64,000 bases of DNA from Rikenellaceae bacterium (GTDB lineage: Bacteria > Bacteroidota > Bacteroidia > Bacteroidales > Rikenellaceae). The stretch spans positions 123,050 through 187,049 of the forward strand of contig SUZO01000001.1 of NCBI GenBank assembly GCA_015059805.1. Direction: 5' to 3'. Positions 34,076 through 43,994 of the stretch are shown piece after piece. Position 1 is the stretch's first letter, and every line of letters starts with the position of its first letter. The notes beneath the pieces were generated by a model. It worked only from the letters and a program-made list of their open reading frames with translations, did no database searches and was not told the DNA's origin. The position numbers were made by a program, and so were the translations under genes.

Positions 34076-35038
34076 ATGGATAGACAAGAGTATTTAGTTA
34101 ATAGATTTAAGGGTGACTTTCTGCAGTATTGCCTACTGCAGAAAGACTCACACCCTGCCAGTCAGATTGCCGAGGCGATATATGCCACAGTAGAGTTTGA
34201 TGCAATCTCTGAGGCTTGCGATAAGGAGTTAGAACGCCTCATAGAGCAGCACCTTAGCTTAGATAAGCTCTATGTTGATGGCAAAATCTCCAACGCTCTA
34301 CTTGAGAACATGGAGTATGATGTAAAGAGGGAGATTGCTGTCCAGTATCGCAGTTTTCTTGACTCGCTGCCAGTCGCTCAGAATATTCAGAGCGTTGTCG
34401 TAAAGATTGAGAGGGCGGTGGAGCTCGAAGCGTGGAGTAACGGCATTGTAAATATGCAAGGAGCTATAGAGCTGCTGGTAAAGAGGATTGCCCAGACCCT
34501 CAAGGGCTGGAACGACATCCCTAAAACCTCAATCTCTGAGCGCGAACTGATTGAGAAGTATGTTGAGGCTAAGGATGTTACGCTGCTGGAGAAGATTCAG
34601 GGTGACAATATTGACGACATTGTTCAGTACCGCAATGCACTCATCCTCTACCTGCGTGCAGAGTGCGAAAATCTGCGCTACCAGAGGCTTGAAAACCTCT
34701 ATATCGCACTCTCTGAGCACGAGATATTCGCTCGCCTAAAGTCAAACTTCGCAACACTTGCCCAGTATGCACAATCTCTTGAGGCATCTACTGTTGATTG
34801 CCCGCAGTGCGACGAGTGGGAGCGTGAGTATAACAAATATGTCCCAACAGCCTTCTTCCAGCGTAACGTTGCACGCATTAGTGCCGAGAAGGCATTTCAG
34901 ATGACACTCCTCTACCTTCTTGCTCAGCACGAGCAGTGGCTCACTGAGCACGGCATGTTGGTGAACGGCGAACTGAAGATCTACACCCACCCCGACCCTT
35001 CAGCTCTCGACACCATCTTAAACAAATTGATTGGGTAA
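34076..35038 (+). CDS. Helical unknown protein (320 aa) of the TIR/RyR island
   Basis: 320 aa, almost wholly alpha-helical by composition, no signal or membrane segment; family not recognised. It has a lone CPQC pair at ~242-245 and repeated Glu/Lys helices (LEKIQGDNIDDIVQYRNALIL). It starts 2 bp after the zinc-ribbon gene stop, so it is in the same transcript. A scaffold or adaptor role is conceivable but unsupported. Confidence 0.6.
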   Translation: MDRQEYLVNRFKGDFLQYCLLQKDSHPASQIAEAIYATVEFDAISEACDKELERLIEQHLSLDKLYVDGKISNALLENMEYDVKREIAVQYRSFLDSLPVAQNIQSVVVKIERAVELEAWSNGIVNMQGAIELLVKRIAQTLKGWNDIPKTSISERELIEKYVEAKDVTLLEKIQGDNIDDIVQYRNALILYLRAECENLRYQRLENLYIALSEHEIFARLKSNFATLAQYAQSLEASTVDCPQCDEWEREYNKYVPTAFFQRNVARISAEKAFQMTLLYLLAQHEQWLTEHGMLVNGELKIYTHPDPSALDTILNKLIG

Positions 35039-35082
35039 AATTTATCAAGATAAAACTGCTAAAATCCAAACAGACAAAGTAG

Positions 35083-36207
35083 ATGGCGGAAGAGTATAAA
35101 TATTATGCCTTTATAAGCTACAACTCAAGGGATATTGAGTGGGGAAAGAGGTTGCAGCGGAAGTTGGAGCACTATCGTATGCCGGCGACGTTGTGCAGCG
35201 AGCATGGGTGGAGTCGTACGCCGATAAAGCCTGTGTTTTTTGCCCCGACGGATATTCAGCCTGGAGGGCTGTCTAAGGAGTTGCAGGAGAGGTTAGCGGC
35301 GTCGCGCAACTTGATTGTCATCTGCTCGCCCAACTCTGCTCAGTCGGAGTGGGTGGGTAGAGAGATTGAGTTTTTTCACTCTCTTGGTCGCGCTGAGCAG
35401 ATCCACCTCTTTATTGTGGATGGTGTGCCGAACAGTGGAGACAAGGAGACTGAGTGTTTCAATCCGATACTTAGAAAGTTAGACTTTCCGGAGATTTTAG
35501 GCGCAAATATTCATGAGAAGGTCTACCGCTGGTCGTGGCTCAATCGTGAGCGAGCATACGTGCAGCTTGTCTCCAAGCTCTTAGAGGTTGAGTTTGATAC
35601 TATCTGGCATCGCCATCGCAGACTGCTTGCGCAGCAGATTGTAGGTTGGATATTGGGGTTGCTCTTAGTGTTAGCAACAGTTGTTGGCGTGTGGGCAAAG
35701 AGCATTCCGGTAGATGTCTCGTTCTCTGTCACTGAAGCGACTACACGTGTTGAAGCGCTTCCTCAACCACGGCAGATCGTAGTGGCTATGACTGTTGATG
35801 ATCAGGTCAGATCGGATACTATTACCTCATTTAATGAAAAGGCTATTATCCGCCACCTGCCTAATAATTTATTAGGGTCACTCTCAAGATTTCGTATTGA
35901 ATGTGAAGATTATATACCTATAGATACTATTCTACATGTAAAAACTGATATGTCATTTAGAATAAGGCGTGATGAAGATGTATATGGCTCTGTGAGATTT
36001 AGACTGTGGCATCCTCAAAAAACAGTATCTAACATGTCGGTTGTTGTGGATGGAATTGAGTGTACCTCAGATTCAATGGGATATGTGTTGTTGGATATAC
36101 CTCTTCAACATCAAAAAACTGTATATAGTATAAGTGCAGAAGTTCCTGTTGAGGATACTATATTTGTTATGCCAAGTGGTAAAAAAAGAGTTGTTGTTTT
36201 AAAATAG
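35083..36207 (+). CDS. Membrane TIR-domain protein with a small beta C-terminal domain
   Basis: 374 aa. TIR at ~5-175 (KYYAFISYNSRDIEWGKRLQ; NLIVICSPNSAQSEW; conserved Glu94 in VGREIEFF). A basic stretch (HRHRRLLAQQ) precedes one membrane helix (~185-204). The remaining 170 residues look like one or two small Ig/carboxypeptidase-regulatory-like beta domains (SVRFRLWHPQKTVSNMSVVV). The TIR sequence is close to those of the YD and WD40 proteins here. The 3' half is more AT-rich than the TIR part, as if modules of different origin were joined. It is the only one of the four without large repeats. Confidence 0.85.
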   Translation: MAEEYKYYAFISYNSRDIEWGKRLQRKLEHYRMPATLCSEHGWSRTPIKPVFFAPTDIQPGGLSKELQERLAASRNLIVICSPNSAQSEWVGREIEFFHSLGRAEQIHLFIVDGVPNSGDKETECFNPILRKLDFPEILGANIHEKVYRWSWLNRERAYVQLVSKLLEVEFDTIWHRHRRLLAQQIVGWILGLLLVLATVVGVWAKSIPVDVSFSVTEATTRVEALPQPRQIVVAMTVDDQVRSDTITSFNEKAIIRHLPNNLLGSLSRFRIECEDYIPIDTILHVKTDMSFRIRRDEDVYGSVRFRLWHPQKTVSNMSVVVDGIECTSDSMGYVLLDIPLQHQKTVYSISAEVPVEDTIFVMPSGKKRVVVLK

Positions 36208-36226
36208 ATTAAAAACATAAAAAGCT

Positions 36227-39200
36227 ATGAAGAAACTATTACTTTCAATTGTTGCGTTGTCTTCTATTTTGACACTTAATGCTCAAGAGCAGTCAGGTGT
36301 TATCAAGACTATTGGTCGTCCAGATCAACCAGGTAAGCCATTAGGAGATGTTCTTATTAGAGCTAATGAGGTTATGTCGGCGACAACCTCAGATGAGAAT
36401 GGAAATTTCAGTATAATTCTTTCGCATTACAAGGAAGGACAAGCATATAGCCTATCTAATGTATCAAAAATAGGTTATCAATTAGCCGATGCGGGCGTGA
36501 TTGGACGTCAGTATCCATATTCAGAGAGTATCCCTCTTGAAATTTCAATGATTTCTAAGAAGGATTATTTGGCTGTCAAGAGTCAGATAGAGAATAGTGT
36601 GAGAGAACGTGTAGATGCCGAATACCAAACAAAATTTGCAGCGCTTCAAGAACAATTGAAGAAAAAGTCTATCAATGAGGAGGAATATCGTAAGAAACTC
36701 CAGGAGCTAAATGAATACTATGAAAAAACAGAAAATTTAATTGATCAGCTTGCTGATAGATATGCTCGTACTGATTATGATTATCTTAATGCTGTAGATG
36801 CTCAAATCAACTCTTTGATAGAGAAGGGAGAACTTGAGCAGGCTGAGAAACTTATTGAAAGTAAGGGTACAAAGAAAGCTCTTGAGCAACTTAGAAGTAA
36901 TAATGCAAAATTAGAGCAGACCCTTGAGGAGGGACGACAAGCTGAAGCAAAGATGCTTCAGAATTACGCATCAGAGCTATTGATGCAGTTTAATATTGCC
37001 GCAATTAGATTTGATAACCACAGAGCAGCTCAGTATCTTAAAGAGCGAATGGAGCTTGACCCTAAGAATTTTGAATGGACCAATGAATATGCTACTTTTA
37101 TACGAGAATTCTTGGGTATGTATGATCAGGCTATGTCAATATATGATAAGCTTCTGAGTCAAGAGCTAAACATTGATGAAAGAGCGACTGTTTATGGAAA
37201 TATGGGTAGTGTATATGAAATCACATCTGATCTTGATAAAGCCTTAGAATACTACAAAAAATCTGCGGAACTCAGAGAGTCAAATTTGGAGATGTATGAG
37301 AGCGATCTGGCTGTGAACTATTCTAATATGGCAACTGTTTATGCTCAGAAAGAGATGTTCCCTGAGGCTCAGGAGTATATTGCTAAAGCTGAGAAAATAT
37401 ATACAAAGTACGCAGATGTAGACGGTTTGTCCAACGTTTATAATACTCAGGCTAATATTTATGCGGATTTCGGTGACTTTGCTCGTGCAGAAGAGATGTT
37501 GATCAAAGCGCTGGATATTCGTCGTTCACTCTATGGTGATATTCATTACAATGTAGCCAATATGTACGAGAACTTGTCAGTGTTGATGAAGAGATTGGAT
37601 AGATTTTCTGAAGCCATGGATTATGCGCAAAAAGCGTTGGATATAACCATAAAAATCTTTGGAGATAATCATCCAGAAGTGGCAGATTGTTATGTAGTAT
37701 TGTGCTCTATTGAACAAGCTGCAAAAAATAAGAATGAAGAGCAGATTATTTCATATTGTAGTAAGGCTTTGCAGATATATAACAAGTTCTATGGCGAGGA
37801 ACATTATAGAATTGCAGAGGTGTACAATAGATTAGCATCGTATTATAACTCTGTTAATATTGATTTGAAAAAGTCTTTAGATTACTACACCAAATCTTAC
37901 ATTATGCTTGAGAAGATATATGGTAAGAATCATTCATCTGTGGCAAATGAGCTGAATAATGTCGCATTTATGCGAGGAGAGTTAGGTGAATATAAAAAAG
38001 CTTTAGAACTATACTATGAAGTGTTAAATATACAGAAAGATATTTATGGCGCCGAACATTACAAAGTAGGCACAACATATAATAATATTGCTACCAAATT
38101 GTATGATCTAGGAAAATATGATGAATCTCAAAAATATTACGAACTATCTTTGGATATTTGTATAAAATCCTATGGTAAGAATCACTCTAAAGTCGGTTTG
38201 ACTTATTTTAATTTAAGTAGTATTTACCAGGAAAAAAAGGATTGGAAAAAAGCGTTAGAATACGCCGAGCAGGCTAAAGATATATATGTGGCAATATATG
38301 GAAATAATCATAGTAAAATTGCAGATGTATACGATAAAATAGGAGCTATATATAGCGACCTGAAGATGTATGATAAGGCTGAAGTATATATGCTGAAAGC
38401 ATTGAAAATTAGAGAGGAGTTGTATACAGATAAAAAACATATAGATTTTGGAACTTCATATAATAATTTAGGCGCAATTTATGACTCAATAGGAAAATAT
38501 GAAGAGGCTAAGAGATATTATTTAATGAGTCTTGAGATAAATAGAGAACACTATGGTATGGCGCATGAAAAAGTCGCAAGATTATTATCAAATTTATCTG
38601 CTCTATACCAACGTCTGAAACAATATGATAAGGCTCTGGAGTATATGTTGGCAGCTTATGAGATGTCTCTAAAATGTTTTGATATTCATCATCCTACGGT
38701 GTGTCTATACCGATATGGTTTGGGTAATTTGTACTTTATAACTAAGCAATACGAGAAGGCATTTCCGCTAATTATGGAGGAGTATCTGAATGCATATAAA
38801 ACAAGAGGCATTGAAAGTAAATACACTAAACATTGTTTAGAGTTCTCGTTGTTTATATATACAAAGATTCTTGCCCAAAATAAGGAAAATACGTTATATG
38901 ATGAGTGCATCCAGAAGATTAGACCAAATATGATAATGGGCGCCACTGTAACAAAGGGTTCGCCGGCAGAGCAAAGAGGACTAAGTGGCGACTATTATAT
39001 CATTCAATATAATGACTGGAGTATTGATGATGAGATGAACTACTTCAGATACAGTGCAATTGAGAAACCTATGGAGAAAAATAGGTATGTTCTTTATCGC
39101 GACGGAGAGTTTATATCTGTGCCTTTTGAGGGTAAATTGGGAGTAGCTATAAGACCTGTGATTATCTCGGCAGAAGATAAAGAGGTTATTGTGAAGAGAG

Positions 39201-39229
39201 CTAAAAAATGGTTGAGAAAGAATCGTTAA
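36227..39229 (+). CDS. Secreted TPR-repeat protein with N-terminal regulatory domain and C-terminal PDZ-like domain
   Basis: 1000 aa. A cleavable signal (MKKLLLSIVALSSILTLNAQ) predicts export to the periplasm. Residues ~25-110 are a carboxypeptidase-regulatory-like beta domain (SATTSDENGNFSIIL). Residues ~115-240 look like coiled coil. A long array of kinesin-light-chain-type TPRs runs ~270-870 (for example ALEYYKKSAELRES, ALDIRRSLYG). A PDZ-like domain is at ~903-960 (GATVTKGSPAEQRGLSGDYY). TPR and PDZ units bind proteins or peptides, so it may be the periplasmic hub for the outer parts of the TIR proteins (inference). It starts 19 bp after the TIR-beta gene. Confidence 0.8.
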   Translation: MKKLLLSIVALSSILTLNAQEQSGVIKTIGRPDQPGKPLGDVLIRANEVMSATTSDENGNFSIILSHYKEGQAYSLSNVSKIGYQLADAGVIGRQYPYSESIPLEISMISKKDYLAVKSQIENSVRERVDAEYQTKFAALQEQLKKKSINEEEYRKKLQELNEYYEKTENLIDQLADRYARTDYDYLNAVDAQINSLIEKGELEQAEKLIESKGTKKALEQLRSNNAKLEQTLEEGRQAEAKMLQNYASELLMQFNIAAIRFDNHRAAQYLKERMELDPKNFEWTNEYATFIREFLGMYDQAMSIYDKLLSQELNIDERATVYGNMGSVYEITSDLDKALEYYKKSAELRESNLEMYESDLAVNYSNMATVYAQKEMFPEAQEYIAKAEKIYTKYADVDGLSNVYNTQANIYADFGDFARAEEMLIKALDIRRSLYGDIHYNVANMYENLSVLMKRLDRFSEAMDYAQKALDITIKIFGDNHPEVADCYVVLCSIEQAAKNKNEEQIISYCSKALQIYNKFYGEEHYRIAEVYNRLASYYNSVNIDLKKSLDYYTKSYIMLEKIYGKNHSSVANELNNVAFMRGELGEYKKALELYYEVLNIQKDIYGAEHYKVGTTYNNIATKLYDLGKYDESQKYYELSLDICIKSYGKNHSKVGLTYFNLSSIYQEKKDWKKALEYAEQAKDIYVAIYGNNHSKIADVYDKIGAIYSDLKMYDKAEVYMLKALKIREELYTDKKHIDFGTSYNNLGAIYDSIGKYEEAKRYYLMSLEINREHYGMAHEKVARLLSNLSALYQRLKQYDKALEYMLAAYEMSLKCFDIHHPTVCLYRYGLGNLYFITKQYEKAFPLIMEEYLNAYKTRGIESKYTKHCLEFSLFIYTKILAQNKENTLYDECIQKIRPNMIMGATVTKGSPAEQRGLSGDYYIIQYNDWSIDDEMNYFRYSAIEKPMEKNRYVLYRDGEFISVPFEGKLGVAIRPVIISAEDKEVIVKRAKKWLRKNR

Positions 39230-39240
39230 TATGATATGTT

Positions 39241-39293
39241 AGCTAAACCGTTTGTCTATGGATGGTTATTAGTTCTATGCAAACGGTTTAGCT
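39241..39293 (+). other. Strong hairpin between TPR-PDZ and prsW-like genes
   Basis: A 14 bp perfect stem (39241-39254 with 39280-39293) with a 25 nt loop. No T-tract follows on the plus strand (CAAAAATAATT), so it may tune read-through or protect a processed end inside the island transcript. Confidence 0.55.
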
Positions 39294-39308
39294 CAAAAAT
39301 AATTCAAT

Positions 39309-40016
39309 ATGGAGACTTTAATTGTACTACTAACCGCGCTGTTGCCGATTGCGATTTTGATTTTTTATATCTATCGCAAGGATAAGAGTGCGCCAGAGCC
39401 GACGGGGCAGTTGCTGAAGGCTTTCTTTTTGGGGATACTATCTATTCCGCTATCACTATGTATCTCTATTCCATTCTCAAACTGGGGATTATATCCAGAG
39501 GAGGTGACCACTGTTTGGGGTGCGATATGCACATCATTCTTCGGTGCTGCAATTCCTGAGGAGGTTGCTAAGTTCGTGATACTATGGCTTGTGTTGCGGA
39601 AAAATCGCTATTTTGACGAGAAGATGGATGGTATTGTCTATGCAGTCTGTGTCTCGCTGGGCTTTGCGGCTGTAGAGAATATTATGTATCTATTCAACAA
39701 CTACGATGAATTTGTTGCAGTTGGTATCGCACGCGCTATTTTCTCAGTTCCTGGGCACTTCTGCTTCGGTATTTTGATGGGCTACTACTACTCGCTGGCA
39801 AAGTTCTATCCAAAATCTCCAAAGTTGAACTCTGCCTTGGTGCTTATTGCCCCTATTGTGGCACATGGCGTCTACGACTCGATACTCTTCGCCTCTGATG
39901 CAACACCATCTATTAGTGGATTGCTAACGCTTGTATTCCTCTTCTTCTGCCATAAGATGTGGAAACGAGGCAGTAAGAGCATTGCAGAGCATCTGCAGAG
40001 AGATGGTATTTTTTAA
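39309..40016 (+). CDS. PrsW-family intramembrane metalloprotease
   Basis: 235 aa, about seven helices. PrsW hallmarks are all present: PEEVAKFVILW (EExxK), FDEKMDGIVYAVCVSLGFAA, VENIMY, PGHFCFGILMGYYY and the final HGVYDSILF. Known PrsW enzymes cleave within membranes; in Bacillus PrsW starts degradation of the anti-sigma factor RsiW. Here it shares a locus with a sigma factor and four single-pass TIR proteins, all possible substrates (inference). It lies 20 bp before the second channel-like gene. Confidence 0.85.
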   Translation: METLIVLLTALLPIAILIFYIYRKDKSAPEPTGQLLKAFFLGILSIPLSLCISIPFSNWGLYPEEVTTVWGAICTSFFGAAIPEEVAKFVILWLVLRKNRYFDEKMDGIVYAVCVSLGFAAVENIMYLFNNYDEFVAVGIARAIFSVPGHFCFGILMGYYYSLAKFYPKSPKLNSALVLIAPIVAHGVYDSILFASDATPSISGLLTLVFLFFCHKMWKRGSKSIAEHLQRDGIF

Positions 40017-40036
40017 CGAACTAACCCCTTGCTTGT

Positions 40037-42271
40037 ATGTTCCATAACGATACAATGAATTGGCTATCGCGCTTTTTGTTTGATAATTTTAGGCTAAGTA
40101 CCCCTGGGGACGCTGAGACTATTAGTGGCATTTTAGAGTTATCTGCGGTCGGGTCATGGGTTGTGCTGTTTGTGCTGCTCTCTGGTGTGATGGTCTACCT
40201 GCTGTGCAAAACCAAGATTTTTGAATGGTTATCTAAGCATGTGCTTCTTTTGGCAACGATAATTTGGATTGGAGGCACTTTGCTCTATATTGTGGGCTTC
40301 AATAACGAACATGTGAATGGTCTGTCGGTGGTGCTGCGTGCCATTATCTCCTCATTCAGGATGTTTGTCGTCTCGCACGACTTAGCTCGTGTAGATAGTG
40401 ACCTACAGGAGGATACTTTGTATATGTTATTGTTCGCCATAACCCATTTTGCGGCGGCATTTATAACCTTCTTGTTTATCTTTAAGATGGTGGGTTATAA
40501 GATTAAGTCCTATATCAACATCTTGATGCATAGATTTATATACTCCAATAATAGTGTGGTGCATCTGTTTTGGGGTGTTAATGATGCCTCGTGCCTACTT
40601 GCTGAGAGCATCCATAGAGACCATAATACGGAGACAATAATCTTTATAGATATTGATAATGATGATGAGAATAATAACCAGAAGCAGGTTACTCTGAGCC
40701 GAATAACCAATATAATGACAATCCACAATAGTGAGATTGCTCGCTTAGACAAAATCGGCGCTCTGGTAGAGCATTGTTATGGTGGTCCTGCAGATGTTAG
40801 CGGTGCTGCGGCTACAAATATCTTCAAGGCACTACATCTGAAAAGTATTGGTAAGATAGTACACAAGAGCAATACGGTAAACTTCTACTTTCTCTCTGAC
40901 GATGAGGCAGCCAACATCTCTGGCGCACTAAATCTTCAGCAGGATGTGCGCCTAAGACAGAGAGGGTGTGATAAATGTGGCGAGAATAAAAAAGAAGAGA
41001 GGTTAAACATCTACGTTCATGCGCGCAAAACGGCAAGCAATGAGATTCTTAACAACTATTCTCGCTACAATAACAGTGACCAGTGCTGCGATATTAAGAT
41101 TGTAGACTCGGCATGCTTAGCGGTCAAAACGCTCAAGACAAATAGCTCCACTTTGCCAGTAAAGTGTGTAAAGGTCGGGAAATTGGGTACTGTTAATTCG
41201 GACTTTAACTCCCTTATTGTCGGCTTTGGCGTAACTGGACAGGAGGCTTTTAAGTTCTTGTATGAGTTTTCAGCCTTCGTGGGTACAGACTTAAAGCGCG
41301 TGCCGTTCCATTGCTATGCTGTGGATGAAAATATGGATAAAATAGCTGGCGAGGTGAGAAGTCAGATGCCAGATATTAAGGAAAATGAACTCTCGCTTAT
41401 CAAGAGCCATACTGGCGCTCAAGAGTTCTGGGATAAGGTGAATCAGGTTATCCCTACGCTCAACTACGCCGTTATTGCTATCAATAATGATAACGAGTCT
41501 ATTGCACTTGCTGTAAATCTCTTCAAGGTGGCACTTCGCCTGCGTGACGACTCGCGCTGCATGCTCAAAATCATGGTTAGATGTTATCAAAGCTCTAACA
41601 AGAGACGTATGCAGGAGGTTATCGACTCCCTGACCTATTCCGCTACAGGAGCTAAAGTCAAGATTATGCTCTTTGGCGATAATCAGGCTGTCTATAACTA
41701 CAATCTAATCCAGTCTGATGTGACCAATATTGAGGCAATGGAGTTCAATAGGGTTTACAACAATGCCGATGATGCAGAAGCGAAGTGGAAGGCAGACTTT
41801 GGACGCGAGGCGATAGAGAGGCTTATGGAGGAAAAGAGACTTAATCGCTACCATGCAATCTGCGAGCTGAGTCGTCAAATGTCGCAAAATATCTCCAACT
41901 CGCTGCATGGACGAACAAAGCTAATTTTGATGGGTATAGAGCCAGAGAAGCACCCTGAACGATTAGAACTCTATATGGACTATATCAAGAGCCGAGCTAA
42001 ATTTAGCACAAACTATGCATGTGGCGGCGATGAGGCTCAGCTGTTGCTAAATATGGCGATTGTGGAGCATGAGCGCTGGATTGCAGCACATAGAGTTATG
42101 GGCTACACTCATGGCAAGAGTAAGGATGCTGTGCATCAATATCACCCATCCATTTGCCCATGGGCTGAACTGGATGAAAAGACAAAATCCTATGATTGTG
42201 ATGTGGTAGATACGACTATTAAACTTGCATATAATCAGTTGATTGCAACACAGCCAAACGGAGTAAAATAG
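40037..42271 (+). CDS. Second channel-like membrane protein with two Rossmann/RCK domains and a RyR-like C-terminus
   Basis: 744 aa. Three clear helices lie at ~38-57, 69-88 and 128-150; a weaker segment at ~97-112 may be a re-entrant or pore helix. Rossmann-like domains begin VVHLFWGVNDASCLLAE (~174) and NSLIVGFGVTGQEAFKFL (~390; GxGxxG-type). The end (AIVEHERWIAAHRVMGYTHG ... YHPSICPWAEL ... SYDCDVVDTTIKLA, ~677-735) matches the RyR-type pattern of the first channel. It lacks the LDPG pore motif, so it may be a divergent channel or a gating partner. The TIR-PDZ gene starts 1 bp after its stop. Confidence 0.75.
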   Translation: MFHNDTMNWLSRFLFDNFRLSTPGDAETISGILELSAVGSWVVLFVLLSGVMVYLLCKTKIFEWLSKHVLLLATIIWIGGTLLYIVGFNNEHVNGLSVVLRAIISSFRMFVVSHDLARVDSDLQEDTLYMLLFAITHFAAAFITFLFIFKMVGYKIKSYINILMHRFIYSNNSVVHLFWGVNDASCLLAESIHRDHNTETIIFIDIDNDDENNNQKQVTLSRITNIMTIHNSEIARLDKIGALVEHCYGGPADVSGAAATNIFKALHLKSIGKIVHKSNTVNFYFLSDDEAANISGALNLQQDVRLRQRGCDKCGENKKEERLNIYVHARKTASNEILNNYSRYNNSDQCCDIKIVDSACLAVKTLKTNSSTLPVKCVKVGKLGTVNSDFNSLIVGFGVTGQEAFKFLYEFSAFVGTDLKRVPFHCYAVDENMDKIAGEVRSQMPDIKENELSLIKSHTGAQEFWDKVNQVIPTLNYAVIAINNDNESIALAVNLFKVALRLRDDSRCMLKIMVRCYQSSNKRRMQEVIDSLTYSATGAKVKIMLFGDNQAVYNYNLIQSDVTNIEAMEFNRVYNNADDAEAKWKADFGREAIERLMEEKRLNRYHAICELSRQMSQNISNSLHGRTKLILMGIEPEKHPERLELYMDYIKSRAKFSTNYACGGDEAQLLLNMAIVEHERWIAAHRVMGYTHGKSKDAVHQYHPSICPWAELDEKTKSYDCDVVDTTIKLAYNQLIATQPNGVK

Positions 42272-42272
42272 T

Positions 42273-43988
42273 ATGAAGAAGTACGATGTTTTTATCAGCT
42301 ACCGACGCAGTTCGTATGAGTCTGCAAATTTGATAGCTACCCGATTAAAGGCGGCGGGATATAGGGTCTTTTTTGACTTGGAGACCATGCGCTCAGGACC
42401 ATTTAATGAGCAGCTATTTAGTGTGATAGAGGGTTGTGTAGATGTTGTGTTGGTATTGCCGCCAGATGCACTTGATAGGTGCCATAATGAGGAGGATTGG
42501 GTGCGTAAGGAGGTGCTACATGCCATGAAGCATAAAAAGAATATTATCCCAATACTTCTCAATGGATTTAAGTGGCCAGAGGTGATGCCAAAGGGTATGG
42601 AGCAACTTGCGATGTATCAGTCTGTGGCAGCATCTATTGACTTCTTTGATCTGGCAATGGAGCGCGTAGAGAGCTATCTGAATAGCCGAAAGTACACAAG
42701 GGCAAGGGTAGCAGCCCGATGGAGTGCTTTTGTGGCTATGGCTCTCATTGTGCTATGTTGTGCAGCTATGCTGATCTTTAGAACGTTGGCAAAGCCTGTG
42801 TGTAAGCAGGTGGTGGACCACATGTCGCTCAAGGTCTGCGTGGCGGACTTGTTGCTCGCTGATAATAAACTTTTGGCAGAGGAGTGGAGTAAGTATGATA
42901 TTGAGAACCGTGACAATGAGAAGATTGCTCTTTGCAAGAACATTGTCCGCAACAATATTGCTGAGTATCTTCCAAGTGTTGAGCCTACAATCAACCTCTC
43001 GGCATGGCAACGGTTTTTGCTCTCGCTCTATGGCGTGCATGATACGGATGTTGCGAGTGTCGATATCTATCTCCAGAGTATGTACTCTGAGATTGGGCGC
43101 AATTTGGATCTTGTAGGGCAACTTATCACCGGCAAAACCATTCTGCCGTCGGACTACGATATGGCTACAAAGCTGTTTAAGGTCTATCAGTTAAATGGCG
43201 AGAGCCTATATTACACCTATCTGCAGATTGTAAACCAGCTCCCAGACTCTTCGCGTGAGGGGTATTATGAGGTGGTTGCAATGTTTGAGAATATGCCAGA
43301 TACGGGTCTGGGGCTCAATCGTATAGATTACACAAAACAGGTTGAGCGAAGAAAGAGTGAGTCTGAACGCATTATGGATACGCTTAAGCAGAGTATTGAT
43401 GAGGTGAAGGATGAAATTTTTGTTCAAGAGCAGCAGATAGACTCTATGTATCGCGCCATGGTTGATAAGTACCGCGCTAATGTTAAGCGTCTGGCAATCA
43501 ATCCAGAGGAGGAGATGGGCTATAATTGGTATAGGATAACAGTCCAAGCCTCAGCGCTGGCACTCTCTGTAGAGATGCGTAGGGATGACTTGGCTGCTGG
43601 AGATAAGCCAAACCCACTCACTCCGCAGATGGTTTTAGTTGATATGAATAGACTGCTTGATGACTTTAGCCGTTACTATAGCGACGTTCAGTATGTTGAT
43701 GCCGCAAGGGCTTTCTATCGCCAGATGGCAGAGGATAACTATATGGGCGGCGTGCTTATTACTCAGTTTGCTGAGGGCAAAACTCACGATGTCTATAAGG
43801 TGGGCGATATAATTGTTGAGTGGAACGGAGAGCGCGTCAAAAACCTAAGCCAGCTACAGGCTGCCTATGCAAAATCGGCAACTGGCAGGGTAAAATTGTT
43901 GCGCCTTGAGGATGCAAAACTCAAACCTCTAACCATCCCAGCCCCTGGCAGAGAGGATATTGTCGGATTCTTGGACTTAGTAAATTAG
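42273..43988 (+). CDS. Membrane TIR-domain protein with helical region and PDZ-like domain
   Basis: 571 aa. TIR at ~1-135 is of a different, more compact subfamily (KKYDVFISYRRSSYESANL; FFDLETMRSGPFNEQL; conserved Glu80 in DWVRKEVLHAM). Arg-rich YTRARVAARW precedes one membrane helix (~152-170). A long helical region (~180-480) is followed by a PDZ-like domain (~495-560; KVGDIIVEWNGERVKNLSQL). A PDZ-like end is shared with the secreted TPR protein, so the two could bind common peptides outside the cytosol. It starts 1 bp after the channel gene and ends 6 bp before the TIR-WD40 gene. Confidence 0.85.
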   Translation: MKKYDVFISYRRSSYESANLIATRLKAAGYRVFFDLETMRSGPFNEQLFSVIEGCVDVVLVLPPDALDRCHNEEDWVRKEVLHAMKHKKNIIPILLNGFKWPEVMPKGMEQLAMYQSVAASIDFFDLAMERVESYLNSRKYTRARVAARWSAFVAMALIVLCCAAMLIFRTLAKPVCKQVVDHMSLKVCVADLLLADNKLLAEEWSKYDIENRDNEKIALCKNIVRNNIAEYLPSVEPTINLSAWQRFLLSLYGVHDTDVASVDIYLQSMYSEIGRNLDLVGQLITGKTILPSDYDMATKLFKVYQLNGESLYYTYLQIVNQLPDSSREGYYEVVAMFENMPDTGLGLNRIDYTKQVERRKSESERIMDTLKQSIDEVKDEIFVQEQQIDSMYRAMVDKYRANVKRLAINPEEEMGYNWYRITVQASALALSVEMRRDDLAAGDKPNPLTPQMVLVDMNRLLDDFSRYYSDVQYVDAARAFYRQMAEDNYMGGVLITQFAEGKTHDVYKVGDIIVEWNGERVKNLSQLQAAYAKSATGRVKLLRLEDAKLKPLTIPAPGREDIVGFLDLVN

Positions 43989-43994
43989 CACTGC

